Below, in pieces: positions 34,669 through 44,248 of a stretch of 64,000 nucleotides of DNA. Positions within the stretch are counted from its first letter, which is position 1. Each line of letters starts with the position of its first letter. The stretch lies in contig NZ_DJKE01000004.1 in assembly GCF_002434505.1 (NCBI RefSeq), positions 1-64,000 of the forward strand, in the 5' to 3' direction. This stretch comes from Brevundimonas sp. UBA6550 (lineage in GTDB: Bacteria; Pseudomonadota; Alphaproteobacteria; Caulobacterales; Caulobacteraceae). The notes below the pieces were generated by a model. It was not told where the DNA came from. It was given only the letters and a program-made list of their open reading frames with translations, and made no database searches. Made by a program: the position numbers and the translations under genes.

Positions 34669-37600
34669 ATGGCGGACGATGCCGGTCGGCTGAACCAGGT
34701 CTTTGCCGAGACCTCCTTCCTCTACGGGTCCAATGCGGCCTATATCGAGGAACTTCACGAGAAATGGGCCAATGATCCCGGCTCGGTCTCGGCGGAGTGG
34801 AAGGCCTTCTTCGACCAGCTTCGCGACAACGCCGCCAGCGTGAAGGCCTCGGCCGAGGCCGGCGCCTGGGGCCGTGACGTCGCAACGGAGCCCAGCGAAG
34901 CGACCGCCGTCTTCGACGGCCGCTGGCCGGCCCCCAAGCCCGATCCCAAGAAGCCCGGCGCCGCCGCTGCGCCCGCCGCCGGCAAGCCGGCCGCGCCCGC
35001 CGAGGTTTCGGCCGACGCCATCCGCGCCGCCGCCCACGATTCCATCCGCGCCCTGATGCTGATCCGCAGCTATCGCGTGCGGGGGCACCTGCAGGCCAAG
35101 CTGGACCCGCTGGGCATCGAACAGCCGGTCGAGAACCCCGAGCTGACCCCTGAATTCTACGGTTTCACCGGCGCCGACCTGGACCGTCCGATCTTCTTGG
35201 ACGGCGTCCTGGGCCTGCAGACCGGCACGATCCGAGAAGTCCTGGACATCCTGAAGCGCACCTATTGCGGCACGGTCGGCATCCAGTTCATGCACATCGC
35301 CGAGCCGGAAGAGAAGTCCTGGCTGCAGCAGCGGTTCGAGGGCGCCGACAAGTTCGAGCAGAACGCCTTCTCCAAGGAAGGCAAGCTGGCCATCCTGTCC
35401 AAGCTGGTCGAGGCGGAAGGCTTCGAACGCTTCCTGCACAAGCGCTTCCCCGGCACCAAGCGGTTCGGCCTGGACGGCGGCGAGGCCATGGTCCCGGCGC
35501 TGGAGCAGGTCATCAAGCGCGGCGGTTCGTTAGGCGTCGACGAGGTCGTGCTGGGCATGGCCCACCGCGGCCGCCTGAACGTGCTCGCCGCCGTGATGGG
35601 CAAGCCCTACAAGGTCATCTTCCACGAGTTCCAGGGCGGCTCGGCCGTGCCCAGCGACATCGAGGGTTCGGGCGACGTCAAATACCACATGGGCGCCTCG
35701 TCGAACCGCGAGTTCGACGGCAACCACGTCCACCTGTCGCTGACCGCCAACCCGTCCCACCTGGAGATCGTCAATCCGGTCGTGCTGGGCAAGGCGCGCG
35801 CCAAACAGGCGTTCGACATCCGCGAGGCCAACGAGGGCGTGCCGGAAGGCCAGTGGGCGCTGGACCGTTCCAAGGTCGTGCCGCTGCTGATCCACGGCGA
35901 CGCCGCCTTCGCCGGCCAGGGCGTGGTCGCGGAGTGCTTCGCCCTGATGGGGCTGAAGGGTTACCGCACCGGCGGCACGCTGCATTTCGTCATCAACAAC
36001 CAGATCGGCTTCACCACCAGCCCGCGCAACTCGCGCTCGTCGCCCTATCCGTCGGACGTGGCCCTGATGGTCCAGGCGCCGATCTTCCACGTGAACGGCG
36101 ACGATCCCGAGGCGGTCGTCTTCGCCTCCAAGGTGGCCACCGAATACCGCCAGAAGTTCCACAAGGACGTGGTGGTGGACATGTTCTGCTACCGCCGCTT
36201 CGGCCACAACGAAGGTGACGACCCCACCTTCACCCAGCCGCTGATGTATTCGAAGATCCGCGCCCAGCCCTCGACGCGCGAACTGTATTCGCAGCGTCTG
36301 GTCGCCGAAGGCGTGATCACCCAGGCCGAGGTGGACGCCGAGGTCGAGCGGTTCGAGAAATTCCTCGACGAACAGTTCGAGGCGGGCAAGACCTGGACCG
36401 CCGAGAAGGCCGACTGGCTGGACGGCCAGTGGCAGGGCTTCCAGGCGCCCAAGGACGAGCTGCGCGGCGACACCGCCGTGCCGCTGGCCAAGCTGACCGA
36501 CCTGGGTCACCGCCTGACCACCATTCCCAACAGCGTCGACATGCACAAGACGCTGAAGCGCGTCATAGACGGCCGCCGCGAAGCCATCGCCTCGGGCCAG
36601 GGTCTGGACTGGGCCACGGCCGAGAGCCTGGCCTTCGCCTCGCTGGTCGACGAAGGCTTCCCGATCCGCCTGTCGGGTCAGGATTCGGTGCGCGGCACCT
36701 TCTCGCAGCGTCACTCGGGCATCATCGATCAGACGACCGAAGAGCGCTACATCCCGCTGAACAACCTGCGCGAAGGCCAGGCTAACTTCGAGGTGATCGA
36801 CTCGGCCCTGTCCGAAGAGGCGGTGCTGGGCTTCGAGTACGGCTACTCGCTGGCCGACCCCAATACGCTGGTCATGTGGGAGGCCCAGTTCGGCGACTTC
36901 GTGAACGGCGCCCAGGTGGTGATCGACCAGTTCATCAGCTCCGGCGAACGCAAGTGGCTGCGCATGAGCGGCCTGACCATGCTGCTGCCGCACGGCTATG
37001 AAGGCCAGGGACCCGAACACTCCTCGGCCCGTCTGGAGCGCTTCCTGCAACAGTGCGCCGAAGACAATATGCAGGTCGCCAACTGCACCACGCCAGCCAA
37101 CTATTTCCACATCCTGCGTCGCCAGATGCACCGGCCGTTCAGGAAGCCGCTGATCCTGATGACGCCCAAGTCGCTGCTGCGTCACAAGAAGGCGGTCTCC
37201 TCCATGGCGGACCTGGCGGAGGGCTCGGCCTTCCACCGCGTGCTGCACGACGACGCCCAGACGCGGCCCGAGATCGCCGGCGTCACGATCAAGGCGGACA
37301 AGGACATCCGCCGCGTCATCCTCTGCTCGGGCAAGGTCTATTACGACCTCCTGGACGCGCGCGAGAAGAAGGCCAAGGACGGCCAGGCCGTGGACGACGT
37401 CTACATCCTGCGTCTGGAGCAGTTCTATCCGTGGCCGATCCAGTCCCTGCGCAAGGAACTGGCCCGCTTCCCGAAGGCCGAGGTCGTCTGGTGCCAGGAA
37501 GAGCCCAAGAACATGGGCGGCTGGACCTTCGTCGATCCGTGGCTGGAGCTGACGCTGGACAAGCTGAACGTCGCCTCCAAGCGCGCCCGCTACGTCGGCC

Positions 37601-37686
37601 GTCCCGGCTCCGCCTCGACGGCGGCGGGCCTGATGAGCCGACACCTGAAGGAACTGGAAGCCTTCACCACCGAAGCCTTCGCCTGA
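34669..37686 (+). CDS. sucA: 2-oxoglutarate dehydrogenase E1 component
   Basis: SucA is the thiamine-diphosphate E1 decarboxylase of the 2-oxoglutarate dehydrogenase complex. The ~1005-residue product begins MADDAGRLNQVFAETSFLYG, the usual family N-terminus. The central region has IHGDAAFAGQGVVAECFAL and FVINNQIGFTT (TPP/Mg region), and the pyrimidine-domain segment GYEGQGPEHSSARLERFLQ is present. The ATG at 34669 is chosen on family similarity; an in-frame ATG at 34612 with AAGGA upstream would add 19 residues. sucB follows 42 bases downstream; no lpd (E3) gene is nearby. Confidence 0.97.
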   Translation: MADDAGRLNQVFAETSFLYGSNAAYIEELHEKWANDPGSVSAEWKAFFDQLRDNAASVKASAEAGAWGRDVATEPSEATAVFDGRWPAPKPDPKKPGAAAAPAAGKPAAPAEVSADAIRAAAHDSIRALMLIRSYRVRGHLQAKLDPLGIEQPVENPELTPEFYGFTGADLDRPIFLDGVLGLQTGTIREVLDILKRTYCGTVGIQFMHIAEPEEKSWLQQRFEGADKFEQNAFSKEGKLAILSKLVEAEGFERFLHKRFPGTKRFGLDGGEAMVPALEQVIKRGGSLGVDEVVLGMAHRGRLNVLAAVMGKPYKVIFHEFQGGSAVPSDIEGSGDVKYHMGASSNREFDGNHVHLSLTANPSHLEIVNPVVLGKARAKQAFDIREANEGVPEGQWALDRSKVVPLLIHGDAAFAGQGVVAECFALMGLKGYRTGGTLHFVINNQIGFTTSPRNSRSSPYPSDVALMVQAPIFHVNGDDPEAVVFASKVATEYRQKFHKDVVVDMFCYRRFGHNEGDDPTFTQPLMYSKIRAQPSTRELYSQRLVAEGVITQAEVDAEVERFEKFLDEQFEAGKTWTAEKADWLDGQWQGFQAPKDELRGDTAVPLAKLTDLGHRLTTIPNSVDMHKTLKRVIDGRREAIASGQGLDWATAESLAFASLVDEGFPIRLSGQDSVRGTFSQRHSGIIDQTTEERYIPLNNLREGQANFEVIDSALSEEAVLGFEYGYSLADPNTLVMWEAQFGDFVNGAQVVIDQFISSGERKWLRMSGLTMLLPHGYEGQGPEHSSARLERFLQQCAEDNMQVANCTTPANYFHILRRQMHRPFRKPLILMTPKSLLRHKKAVSSMADLAEGSAFHRVLHDDAQTRPEIAGVTIKADKDIRRVILCSGKVYYDLLDAREKKAKDGQAVDDVYILRLEQFYPWPIQSLRKELARFPKAEVVWCQEEPKNMGGWTFVDPWLELTLDKLNVASKRARYVGRPGSASTAAGLMSRHLKELEAFTTEAFA

Positions 37687-37728
37687 TACACATACAAAAG
37701 ACCGACCTAGAGACGAGCTGGACCTGAC

Positions 37729-39267
37729 ATGGCCGACATCCTGACCCCCGCCCTCGGTGAATCCGTCACCGAAGCCACCATCGCCAAATGGACCAAGAAG
37801 GTCGGAGATGCGGTCAAGAAGGACGAACTGCTGGTCGAGCTGGAAACCGACAAGGTCTCGCTGGAAGTCGTCTCGCCCGCCGACGGCGTGCTGGGCGACA
37901 TCAAGGCGGCCGAGGGCGACAACGTCGTGCCCGGCACGGTCCTGGGGTCGGTGACGGAAGGCGCGTCCGCTGCTGCGGCTCCGGCCGCCGCGCCGGCAAA
38001 GGCCGCCAAGGCTGACACCAAGGCGGCGCCGGCCGCCGCCGCTCCGGCCGCCGCCGCGATCGACATCACCGTGCCGGTCATGGGCGAAAGTGTCGCCGAA
38101 GGCTCGATGGGCAAGTGGGTCAAGAAGAACGGCGATGCGGTCAAGAAGGACGAACTGCTGGTCGAGATCGAGACCGACAAGGTCGCGGTCGAGGTTTCAG
38201 CGCCCGCTGACGGCGTTCTGAGCATCGCCGCCGACGAAGGCGCGACCGTCACCCCGGGCCAGAAGATCGGCTCCATCTCGGGTTCGGGCGCCGCCTCGGC
38301 TCCGGCCGCTTCCGCTCCGGTCACAGCGGCTGCTCCGGCCAACACCGGCTCGGCCCAAGTCTCTGGCCAGGCTTCGGGCGCCAAGAACGAAACCCTGTCG
38401 CCCGCCGTCCAGCGCGTGGTCGGCGAAAACAATCTGGATCCCAAAGCCATCGCCGCCACGGGTCCGAAGGGCAACATCACCAAGGCCGACGCCATCGCCG
38501 CCATCGGCCAGGCCTCGGCTCCGGCCCCCGCCGCCGCCGCAGCGCCGGCCGCCCCGCGCGCCGACCAGCCGCGCGAAGAGCGGGTCAAGATGACGCGCCT
38601 GCGTCAGACCATCGCCCGTCGCCTGAAGGAATCCCAGAACACGGCCGCCCAGCTGACCACCTTCAACGAGGTGGACATGACCAACGTCATGGCCCTGCGC
38701 GCCCAGTACAAGGAAGTGTTCGAAAAGCGCCACGGCGTGAAGCTGGGCTTCATGTCCTTCTTCACCAAGGCGGTGGTCGCGGCCCTGCACGAAATCCCGG
38801 CCGTCAACGCCGAGATCGACGGCACGGACATCATCTACAAGAACCACTACGACATCGGCGTCGCCGTCGGCACCGACAAGGGTCTGGTGGTTCCGGTCCT
38901 GCGCGACGCTGACACCCTGTCGCTGGCCGGCATCGAAAAGGGCATCGGCGCCCTGGGCAAGGCCGCCCGTGACGGCGCCCTGACCATGGATCAGATGCAG
39001 GGCGGCACCTTCACCATCACCAATGGCGGCACCTACGGCTCGCTGATGTCCACGCCGATCCTGAACGCGCCGCAGTCGGGCATCCTGGGGATGCACAACA
39101 TCGTCCAGCGCCCGATGGCCATCAACGGCGAGGTCAAGATCCGCCCGATGATGTATCTGGCCCTCAGCTACGATCACCGCATCGTGGACGGCAAGGAGGC
39201 GGTGACCTTCCTGGTTCGCATCAAGGAACTGCTGGAAGATCCGCAACGGGCCCTTTTGGACCTGTAA
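37729..39267 (+). CDS. sucB: Dihydrolipoyllysine succinyltransferase E2 with two lipoyl domains
   Basis: This is the E2 core of the 2-oxoglutarate dehydrogenase complex. The 512-residue protein is longer than the usual ~400 because it has two lipoyl domains: residues 1-78 (lipoyl Lys42 in ETDKVSLEV) and ~111-186 (Lys151 in ETDKVAVEV). They are separated by an Ala/Pro/Lys linker. An E1/E3-binding domain ([19 protein letters not shown]) and the catalytic acyltransferase domain follow, with the active [11 protein letters not shown]. The two lipoyl-coding segments share an identical 33-base stretch (37807-37839 and 38134-38166), suggesting tandem duplication or gene conversion. Confidence 0.96.
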   Translation: MADILTPALGESVTEATIAKWTKKVGDAVKKDELLVELETDKVSLEVVSPADGVLGDIKAAEGDNVVPGTVLGSVTEGASAAAAPAAAPAKAAKADTKAAPAAAAPAAAAIDITVPVMGESVAEGSMGKWVKKNGDAVKKDELLVEIETDKVAVEVSAPADGVLSIAADEGATVTPGQKIGSISGSGAASAPAASAPVTAAAPANTGSAQVSGQASGAKNETLSPAVQRVVGENNLDPKAIAATGPKGNITKADAIAAIGQASAPAPAAAAAPAAPRADQPREERVKMTRLRQTIARRLKESQNTAAQLTTFNEVDMTNVMALRAQYKEVFEKRHGVKLGFMSFFTKAVVAALHEIPAVNAEIDGTDIIYKNHYDIGVAVGTDKGLVVPVLRDADTLSLAGIEKGIGALGKAARDGALTMDQMQGGTFTITNGGTYGSLMSTPILNAPQSGILGMHNIVQRPMAINGEVKIRPMMYLALSYDHRIVDGKEAVTFLVRIKELLEDPQRALLDL

Positions 39268-39273
39268 GACACG

Positions 39274-39303
39274 AAGGGGCGGCCGGTTCGGTCGCCCCTT
39301 TTT
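39274..39303 (+). terminator. Rho-independent terminator after sucB
   Basis: An 11-base stem (AAGGGGCGGCC / GGTCGCCCCTT, one G-T pair) with loop GGTTC runs into a T tract. Confidence 0.8.
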
Positions 39304-39326
39304 CGTTCGCGCAAGGGGCCTCGCCG

Positions 39327-39950
39327 ATGCTGACGCTGCACACCACTCCCGGCTCCTGCAGCCGCGCCAGCCATATCGCGCTGGAGGAGGCGGGGCTGGA
39401 TTACCAGGCCCGCTTTGTCGATTTCGCCAAGGCGGACCAGCGTCAGCCCGACTTTCTGGCCATCAATCCCAAGGAGCGCGTGCCCGCCCTGGTCACCGAT
39501 CGCGGCGTCCTGACCGAGGGCCCAGCCATACTGGCCTATGTCGCGGGCCTGGCGCCCCAGGCGCGGCTGGCGCCGACCGACCCGTTCGATTTCGCGCGGA
39601 TGCAGGCGTTCAACCTCTATCTGGCGTCCACCATCCACGTCGCTCACGCCCATGGCCGTCGCGCCGCCCGCTGGAGCGACGATCCCGCCGCCCAGGCCAG
39701 CATGGCCGCCAAGGTGAGCGAGAACATGCGCACAGGCTTTGACCTGATCGAGGCGGACCTGACGGGCGACTGGGTGATGGGCGACGCCTATTCGGTCGCC
39801 GATCCCTATCTGTTCGTCTTCTCGGGCTGGCTGGCCGGCGACGGCGTCGACATCACTCAATTTCCGAGAGTGGCGGACCATTTCGAACGGATGTCCCGGC
39901 GGCCCGCCGTCCAGCGCGTCCTGGCCTGGGAGGCCGCGCGGGCGGGCTGA
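39327..39950 (+). CDS. Glutathione S-transferase family protein
   Basis: The 207-residue protein has a thioredoxin-like N-terminal domain: TTPGSCSRASHIALEEAGL, with Ser/Cys where catalytic residues of the beta-class lie, and the cis-Pro and glutathione site KERVPALVTDRGVLTEGPAI. The all-helical C-terminal domain follows (WVMGDAYSVADPYLFVFSGW). It resembles bacterial beta-type GSTs that act in detoxification or redox protection. It is separated from sucB by a terminator. Confidence 0.88.
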   Translation: MLTLHTTPGSCSRASHIALEEAGLDYQARFVDFAKADQRQPDFLAINPKERVPALVTDRGVLTEGPAILAYVAGLAPQARLAPTDPFDFARMQAFNLYLASTIHVAHAHGRRAARWSDDPAAQASMAAKVSENMRTGFDLIEADLTGDWVMGDAYSVADPYLFVFSGWLAGDGVDITQFPRVADHFERMSRRPAVQRVLAWEAARAG

Positions 39951-40053
39951 GAGACCAACGGTTGTGTCTTGAATGCGTCGGTTTGCCCGTATCAACCATC
40001 CGGCATGAATTATCGGATTTCGGACCGCCGGATTTCATGGCCATATTCTCGCC

Positions 40054-40443
40054 ATGGAGTGGGCAGCACGCGCGATCGGGGTGTTTTACGTCTTGGGCGG
40101 GCTGATGCTTCTGTATCAGGCCTGGCTCAACTGGCGGCTCCAGCAGGCCCTGTCGGGTCTGGTGTCGACATCTTTCAGCGATCAGTTGGCGGACGGCGTG
40201 ATCGCGCTCGCTGGGCTGCTGGTTCTGGCCTCGGGCCTGGCCCTGACGGCGCTCAGCGCCTGGGCGGTCATCGCCTTCCTGGCGGGCTGGACGATCCAGG
40301 CCGGCTATCTTCTGTGGGCCAACCGCTCAAATCTGGACGATCCCCCCGCTGCGGGGCGCAGACGCACGGTCCACGCCTTCGCGGGCTACACGGCCGCCAC
40401 GGCGCTTGTCCTCGTACTGCCCCTGACCGGCGTCCTGGCCTGA
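40054..40443 (+). CDS. Small membrane protein, unknown function
   Basis: The 129-residue protein has four predicted helices (IGVFYVLGGLMLLYQAW, GVIALAGLLVLASGLAL, SAWAVIAFLAGWTIQAGYLLW, AATALVLVLPLTGVLA). No family is recognised. The ATG is preceded by a poor ribosome site (GCCATATTCTCGCC). It ends five bases before the convergent prfA gene. Confidence 0.6.
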   Translation: MEWAARAIGVFYVLGGLMLLYQAWLNWRLQQALSGLVSTSFSDQLADGVIALAGLLVLASGLALTALSAWAVIAFLAGWTIQAGYLLWANRSNLDDPPAAGRRRTVHAFAGYTAATALVLVLPLTGVLA

Positions 40444-40447
40444 GGCG

Positions 40448-41515
40448 TCAGCCGAACTCGGCTTCCAGATCGGCCAGTCGCGCGGCCTGATCCTCGGCGA
40501 TCAGGGCGTTCAGCAGTGGGTCGATGTCGCCTTCCAGAATCTGCGGCAGGCTGTGCAGGGTCAGGCCGATCCGGTGGTCGGTCACCCGCCCCTGCGGGAA
40601 GTTGTAGGTGCGGATGCGTTCCGAACGATCCCCCGATCCCACCTGCGACTTGCGCGAATCCGCCCGCGCCAGATCCTTGGCCTGCCGCTGCATGTCGTAC
40701 AGGCGCACCCGCAGGTTCCTCATCGCCTTGTCGCGATTCACGTGCTGGGATTTCTCGGAACTGGTGGCCACGATCCCGGTCGGAATGTGGGTGATGCGCA
40801 CCGCCGAATCCGTCTTGTTGACGTGCTGCCCGCCGGAGCCTGAGGCGCGGAAGGTGTCGATGCGGATGTCCTTGTCCAGGATTTCGATCTCGACGTCCTC
40901 GACCTCGGGCAGGACGGCGACCGTGGCTGCCGAGGTGTGGATGCGACCCCCGGCTTCGGTGGTCGGCACCCGTTGCACGCGGTGGACGCCGCTTTCGAAC
41001 TTCAGTCGGCCGAACACGCCCTCGCCGGTGACGGTGGCGATGATTTCCTTGTAGCCGCCCGCATCGCCCTCGGTCGCGGAATCCAGCTCGATCCGCCAGC
41101 CGCGCGTGGAGGCGTAGCGCGAATACATCCGAAACAGGTCGCCGGCGAACAGGGCCGCCTCGTCGCCGCCGGTGCCGGCGCGCACTTCCAGCACGGCCGA
41201 GGCGTTCTCGTCGGCGTCGCGCGGCGCCAGCAGCAGGGCGACCTCGCGCTCCAGCCCCGGCAGGGCGTCGTTCAGAAGCTGCAGCTCGTCCTGGGCCATC
41301 GCCGCCATTTCGGGGTCGGCCGTCATGGCCTCCAGATCCGCCATCTCGGCGCGGGCGCGGGCCAGGCCCTGAACCGCGTCGGCCACCGGCTTCAGCTCGG
41401 CGTGCTCCTTGGACAGGCGCACGATCTCGGCCCCGTCGGTCGCGGCGCCCATGCGGGCCTCGACCTCGTGGAAACGGTCGAGCACCTGATCGAGACGGGC
41501 CTGGGGCAGACGCAA
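40448..41515 (-). CDS. prfA: Peptide chain release factor 1
   Basis: This class I release factor recognises UAA and UAG stop codons. The 355-residue product contains the peptidyl-tRNA hydrolysis motif [16 protein letters not shown] and the anticodon-mimic domain with [19 protein letters not shown]. The start is TTG at 41515 ([15 protein letters not shown]), fitting the family N-terminus; no upstream ATG is available. The usual downstream prmC methyltransferase gene is absent from this neighbourhood. Confidence 0.96.
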   Translation of the reverse strand: MRLPQARLDQVLDRFHEVEARMGAATDGAEIVRLSKEHAELKPVADAVQGLARARAEMADLEAMTADPEMAAMAQDELQLLNDALPGLEREVALLLAPRDADENASAVLEVRAGTGGDEAALFAGDLFRMYSRYASTRGWRIELDSATEGDAGGYKEIIATVTGEGVFGRLKFESGVHRVQRVPTTEAGGRIHTSAATVAVLPEVEDVEIEILDKDIRIDTFRASGSGGQHVNKTDSAVRITHIPTGIVATSSEKSQHVNRDKAMRNLRVRLYDMQRQAKDLARADSRKSQVGSGDRSERIRTYNFPQGRVTDHRIGLTLHSLPQILEGDIDPLLNALIAEDQAARLADLEAEFG

Positions 41516-41728
41516 AAGACGGTATCCTGGAAGCGGGCGACAGGGGGCCTGTCCTTACCCGCCGGGCGCGGTCGTGTCGATTGCAAGCCGCCTCCGCCGC
41601 AGAGCGCCCGTCGATGAGGCGTTCGTGATCGGCGATAACGGCGCGGTCACGATGGCGTCAGGCGCGGTTACCAAACCCGCCTCGGCCGTTTAGCTGGTTC
41701 GAAGGCAAGGCTGTAAGGAGGACTTCTC

Positions 41729-42367
41729 ATGTTCGATCGCCCGCCCGTAACCGAACCCGATCACGCCCGCGCCCAAACCGATCCGGTGGCCGACAGCGTG
41801 GAGCGGCTGTGCCGGCTGTACGACACGCGGCTGGCCGACACCGGCGGCGACCTGTCGCCCGAGGACGCGAGGGAGCTGAAGGCCATGGCCGCCATCTACG
41901 ATCTGGAAACCGACCGGCCCTCGGCCGAGGTCTGGCGCGATCTTCGGGCCGTGGTGACGCGACAGGCGCCGGCCGCGTCGGAGACCGCGGCGCCGCGCGC
42001 GGCCGCCGAGGCCCTGACGCTTCTGGTGGTCGAGGACGATGCGGACGCCGCCGCCAGCCTGACGGAAATGCTGACCGAGGCCGGGCACAGCGTCGTCGGT
42101 CCCTTCCACAGCGCCGCCGCCGCCGAGGCCGCCGCCGCGCTGCACGCCATCGACGCGGCCCTGTTGGACATCAATCTGTCGGGCGAGATGACCGGCGTCG
42201 AACTGGCCGAGGTCCTGACCTCGCGCTGGGACGTTCGGGTCATCTTCATCTCCGGCGATGTCACCGCCGCCGCGCGCCACGCCGATCTGGCCGAGGCCCT
42301 GGTGCTGAAACCCTACAACGGCGCCCAGATTCTGGAGGCCGTCGCCCGTCTGGGGCGGACCGGGTGA
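41729..42367 (+). CDS. Response regulator with receiver domain and N-terminal helical extension
   Basis: The 212-residue protein has RBS AAGGAGG. The first ~95 residues are an Ala/Asp-rich helical region of unknown function. Residues 96-210 form a receiver domain: acidic pocket VVEDD, phospho-acceptor Asp147 (ALLDINLSG), Ser/Thr switch ISGDVT and Lys194 (LKPYN). No output domain follows, so it is a stand-alone receiver, probably in a phosphorelay. No histidine kinase is adjacent. Confidence 0.85.
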   Translation: MFDRPPVTEPDHARAQTDPVADSVERLCRLYDTRLADTGGDLSPEDARELKAMAAIYDLETDRPSAEVWRDLRAVVTRQAPAASETAAPRAAAEALTLLVVEDDADAAASLTEMLTEAGHSVVGPFHSAAAAEAAAALHAIDAALLDINLSGEMTGVELAEVLTSRWDVRVIFISGDVTAAARHADLAEALVLKPYNGAQILEAVARLGRTG

Positions 42368-42409
42368 CGACGACCTTGCGCCCGTCGCGGCGGCGCGCGA
42401 TCACAGGCC

Positions 42410-42850
42410 ATGCTTTCGAACCGATCCCGCTATGCGTTGCGCGCCATGGTCCATCTGGCGGGCCTGCCGGGCGGCGGGCCGGCGACCATCGCCGAGATCG
42501 CAGAGGCGTCGGCGGCCCCGCGCAAGTTTCTGGAGGCCATTCTCCTGAATCTGCGCCGACATCATCTTTTGGTGTCCCGGCGTGGTCGGTCGGGCGGTTA
42601 CGCCCTGGCGGCGCCGGCCGACGCCATCAGTTTCGCCGACGTGATCCGCGCCTTGGAAGGACCGCTGGCGCTGACGCCCTGCGCCTCGCGCACCGCCTAC
42701 GGCGCGTGCGAGACCTGTCCCGATGTCGAGACCTGTCCGCTGCAGCCCGTGCTGCGCGACGGCCGCGACGCCCTGGCGGCGGTGTTCGAGGCGCGAACGC
42801 TCCTGCAAGCGGCCGCCAATTCTTCTCCTATTGACCCGCTAGGGAAATAG
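42410..42850 (+). CDS. Rrf2-family transcriptional regulator with four-Cys motif
   Basis: The 146-residue regulator has an Rrf2 winged HTH (LSNRSRYALRAMVHLAG, then IAEASAAPRKFLEAILLNLR) and a recognition wing (LVSRRGRSGGYALA). Cysteines lie at 91, 100, 103 and 109 (C-x8-C-x2-C-x5-C), different from the C-x5-C-x5/7-C of IscR/NsrR, so an iron-sulfur or metal ligand role is possible but unproved. The gene is followed 31 bases later by a TauE/SafE exporter gene, its probable target. Confidence 0.87.
   Translation: MLSNRSRYALRAMVHLAGLPGGGPATIAEIAEASAAPRKFLEAILLNLRRHHLLVSRRGRSGGYALAAPADAISFADVIRALEGPLALTPCASRTAYGACETCPDVETCPLQPVLRDGRDALAAVFEARTLLQAAANSSPIDPLGK
42828..42850 (+). promoter_or_regulatory. 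Imperfect palindrome, candidate Rrf2 operator
   Basis: CTATT-N13-AATAG overlaps the last codons of the Rrf2 gene and lies 31 bases before the exporter start. It is a candidate binding site for the Rrf2 regulator; only the outer five bases of each arm match well. Confidence 0.3.
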
Positions 42851-42881
42851 ACCGCACCGTTCGCGCGTCTTTGGGGCCGCC

Positions 42882-43658
42882 ATGCAAGATTTCCTTCTCT
42901 TCCTCGCCGTCGGATTCCTGGCCCAGATCGTCGATGGCGCCCTGGGCATGGCCTATGGGGTGATCTCCTCGACCGTGCTGCTGTCGTTCGGCGTGCCGCC
43001 AGCGACGGCCTCGGCCAGCGTCCACGCCGCGGAGGTCTTCACCACCGCCGCCTCCGCCGGGTCGCACACGGTCAACAAGAACGTGAACTGGAAGCTCTTC
43101 GTGCCCCTGGCCTTGGGCGGGGTCGTCGGCGGCGGGATCGGGGCTTTCGTCCTGACCAGCATCGACGGCGACGTGATGCGGCCCTTCATCACCGCCTATC
43201 TGGCCGTCATGGGGCTGGTGATCATCTGGCGCGCCACCCGTCAGACGCGCGAGCGGATATTCCCGAGAAAATTCGCCGCGCCCCTGGGCCTGTTCGGCGG
43301 CTTCTTCGACGCCATCGGCGGCGGCGGGTGGGGGCCGACGGTCACCACCACCCTGGTCGGCACGGGCCAGGACCCGCGCGCCTCCATCGGCACGACCAAT
43401 ACGGCCGAGTTTTTCGTCACCTCCGCCATTTCGGCCACCTTCCTGGTCGCCCTGCTGACCGGCCATTGGCAGGAGGCCGAGGGCATCTCCAGCCACGCCA
43501 TGGCCGTGCTGGGTCTGGTGGCCGGGGGCCTGATCGCCGCGCCCCTGGCCGGCGTCATCGCCCGCATCGCCCCCCGCCGCGTCCTGACCTACGGCGTCGG
43601 CACGGTGGTCCTGCTCTCGGCCGGCTATCAGGCGCTTCGCCTGTTCAAGGTGATCTGA
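42882..43658 (+). CDS. Sulfite exporter TauE/SafE (TSUP) family protein
   Basis: The 258-residue membrane protein has about eight helices and the TSUP repeat pattern: GFLAQIVDGALGMAYGVIS in helix 1 and the matching GFFDAIGGGGWGPTVTTTLVG in the second half, with FVTSAISATFLVALLTGHW later. TSUP proteins transport sulfite, thiosulfate or organosulfonates. The Rrf2 regulator immediately upstream fits control by sulfur or redox status. Confidence 0.88.
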   Translation: MQDFLLFLAVGFLAQIVDGALGMAYGVISSTVLLSFGVPPATASASVHAAEVFTTAASAGSHTVNKNVNWKLFVPLALGGVVGGGIGAFVLTSIDGDVMRPFITAYLAVMGLVIIWRATRQTRERIFPRKFAAPLGLFGGFFDAIGGGGWGPTVTTTLVGTGQDPRASIGTTNTAEFFVTSAISATFLVALLTGHWQEAEGISSHAMAVLGLVAGGLIAAPLAGVIARIAPRRVLTYGVGTVVLLSAGYQALRLFKVI

Positions 43659-43666
43659 AACGAGAA

Positions 43667-43695
43667 ACGGCGCCGGGTCGAAAACCCGGCGCCGT
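43667..43695. terminator. Bidirectional terminator between convergent genes
   Basis: A perfect 12-base stem (ACGGCGCCGGGT / ACCCGGCGCCGT) with loop CGAAA lies between the convergent exporter gene and the minus-strand lipoprotein gene. Confidence 0.75.
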
Positions 43696-43717
43696 CGCTT
43701 TGGTGCTGGCGACCGCG

Positions 43718-44248
43718 TCAGTGAGCGCGGGCGCGGAACCGCGTCAGGAACGCCTTGATGTTTTCGCGAATGGACGCCTCGTTGGCCATACGCAGCCGTT
43801 CGGTCGCCATCAACGACTGCCCCATGCTCGCCGTGCCGGTCGCCGCGACCGTCTCGTCGAAAACGGTTTGGCTGTCGCGGGTGACGGTGTAGCGAACGCG
43901 GCTCGTCACCGTCAGGTCGAAGCCAGCCAGCGGCTGCTTCAGATCGATCAGCGAGGCCGAAACCCGCATCGGTTGGCCTTCCGTTCCCATATAGCCGGCA
44001 GCGGTCAGAGAGGCTTCGAGCGCCGTCTTGAAGTCCGCGTTCGACACCTGCGAGGTCCACAAGGGGTTGGTGCCCTGGCCTCCCGAAACCGCCACGCTGG
44101 TCACCGAGCGATAGCCGACATCGCCGCGCGCAGCCGTCAGTCCGGCCGTTGCGGGCAGGGTCATGTTCGCCGGATTGGACGGCGTTGCGCAGGCCGCCAC
44201 GCCCATCACGGCCGCGACCAGTCCGGTCGCCGCAAGACGCCGCATCAT
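43718..44248 (-). CDS. Putative lipoprotein, unknown function
   Basis: The 176-residue protein has a signal peptide and lipobox V-A-A-C (Cys20). The mature part has LTAAGYMGTEGQPMRVSASLIDLKQP and alternating beta-like segments (VTSRVRYTVTRDSQTVFDE), resembling periplasmic lipoproteins annotated only as hypothetical. It overlaps the upstream PEGA-like gene by four bases, so the two form one operon. Confidence 0.7.
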   Translation of the reverse strand: MMRRLAATGLVAAVMGVAACATPSNPANMTLPATAGLTAARGDVGYRSVTSVAVSGGQGTNPLWTSQVSNADFKTALEASLTAAGYMGTEGQPMRVSASLIDLKQPLAGFDLTVTSRVRYTVTRDSQTVFDETVAATGTASMGQSLMATERLRMANEASIRENIKAFLTRFRARAH

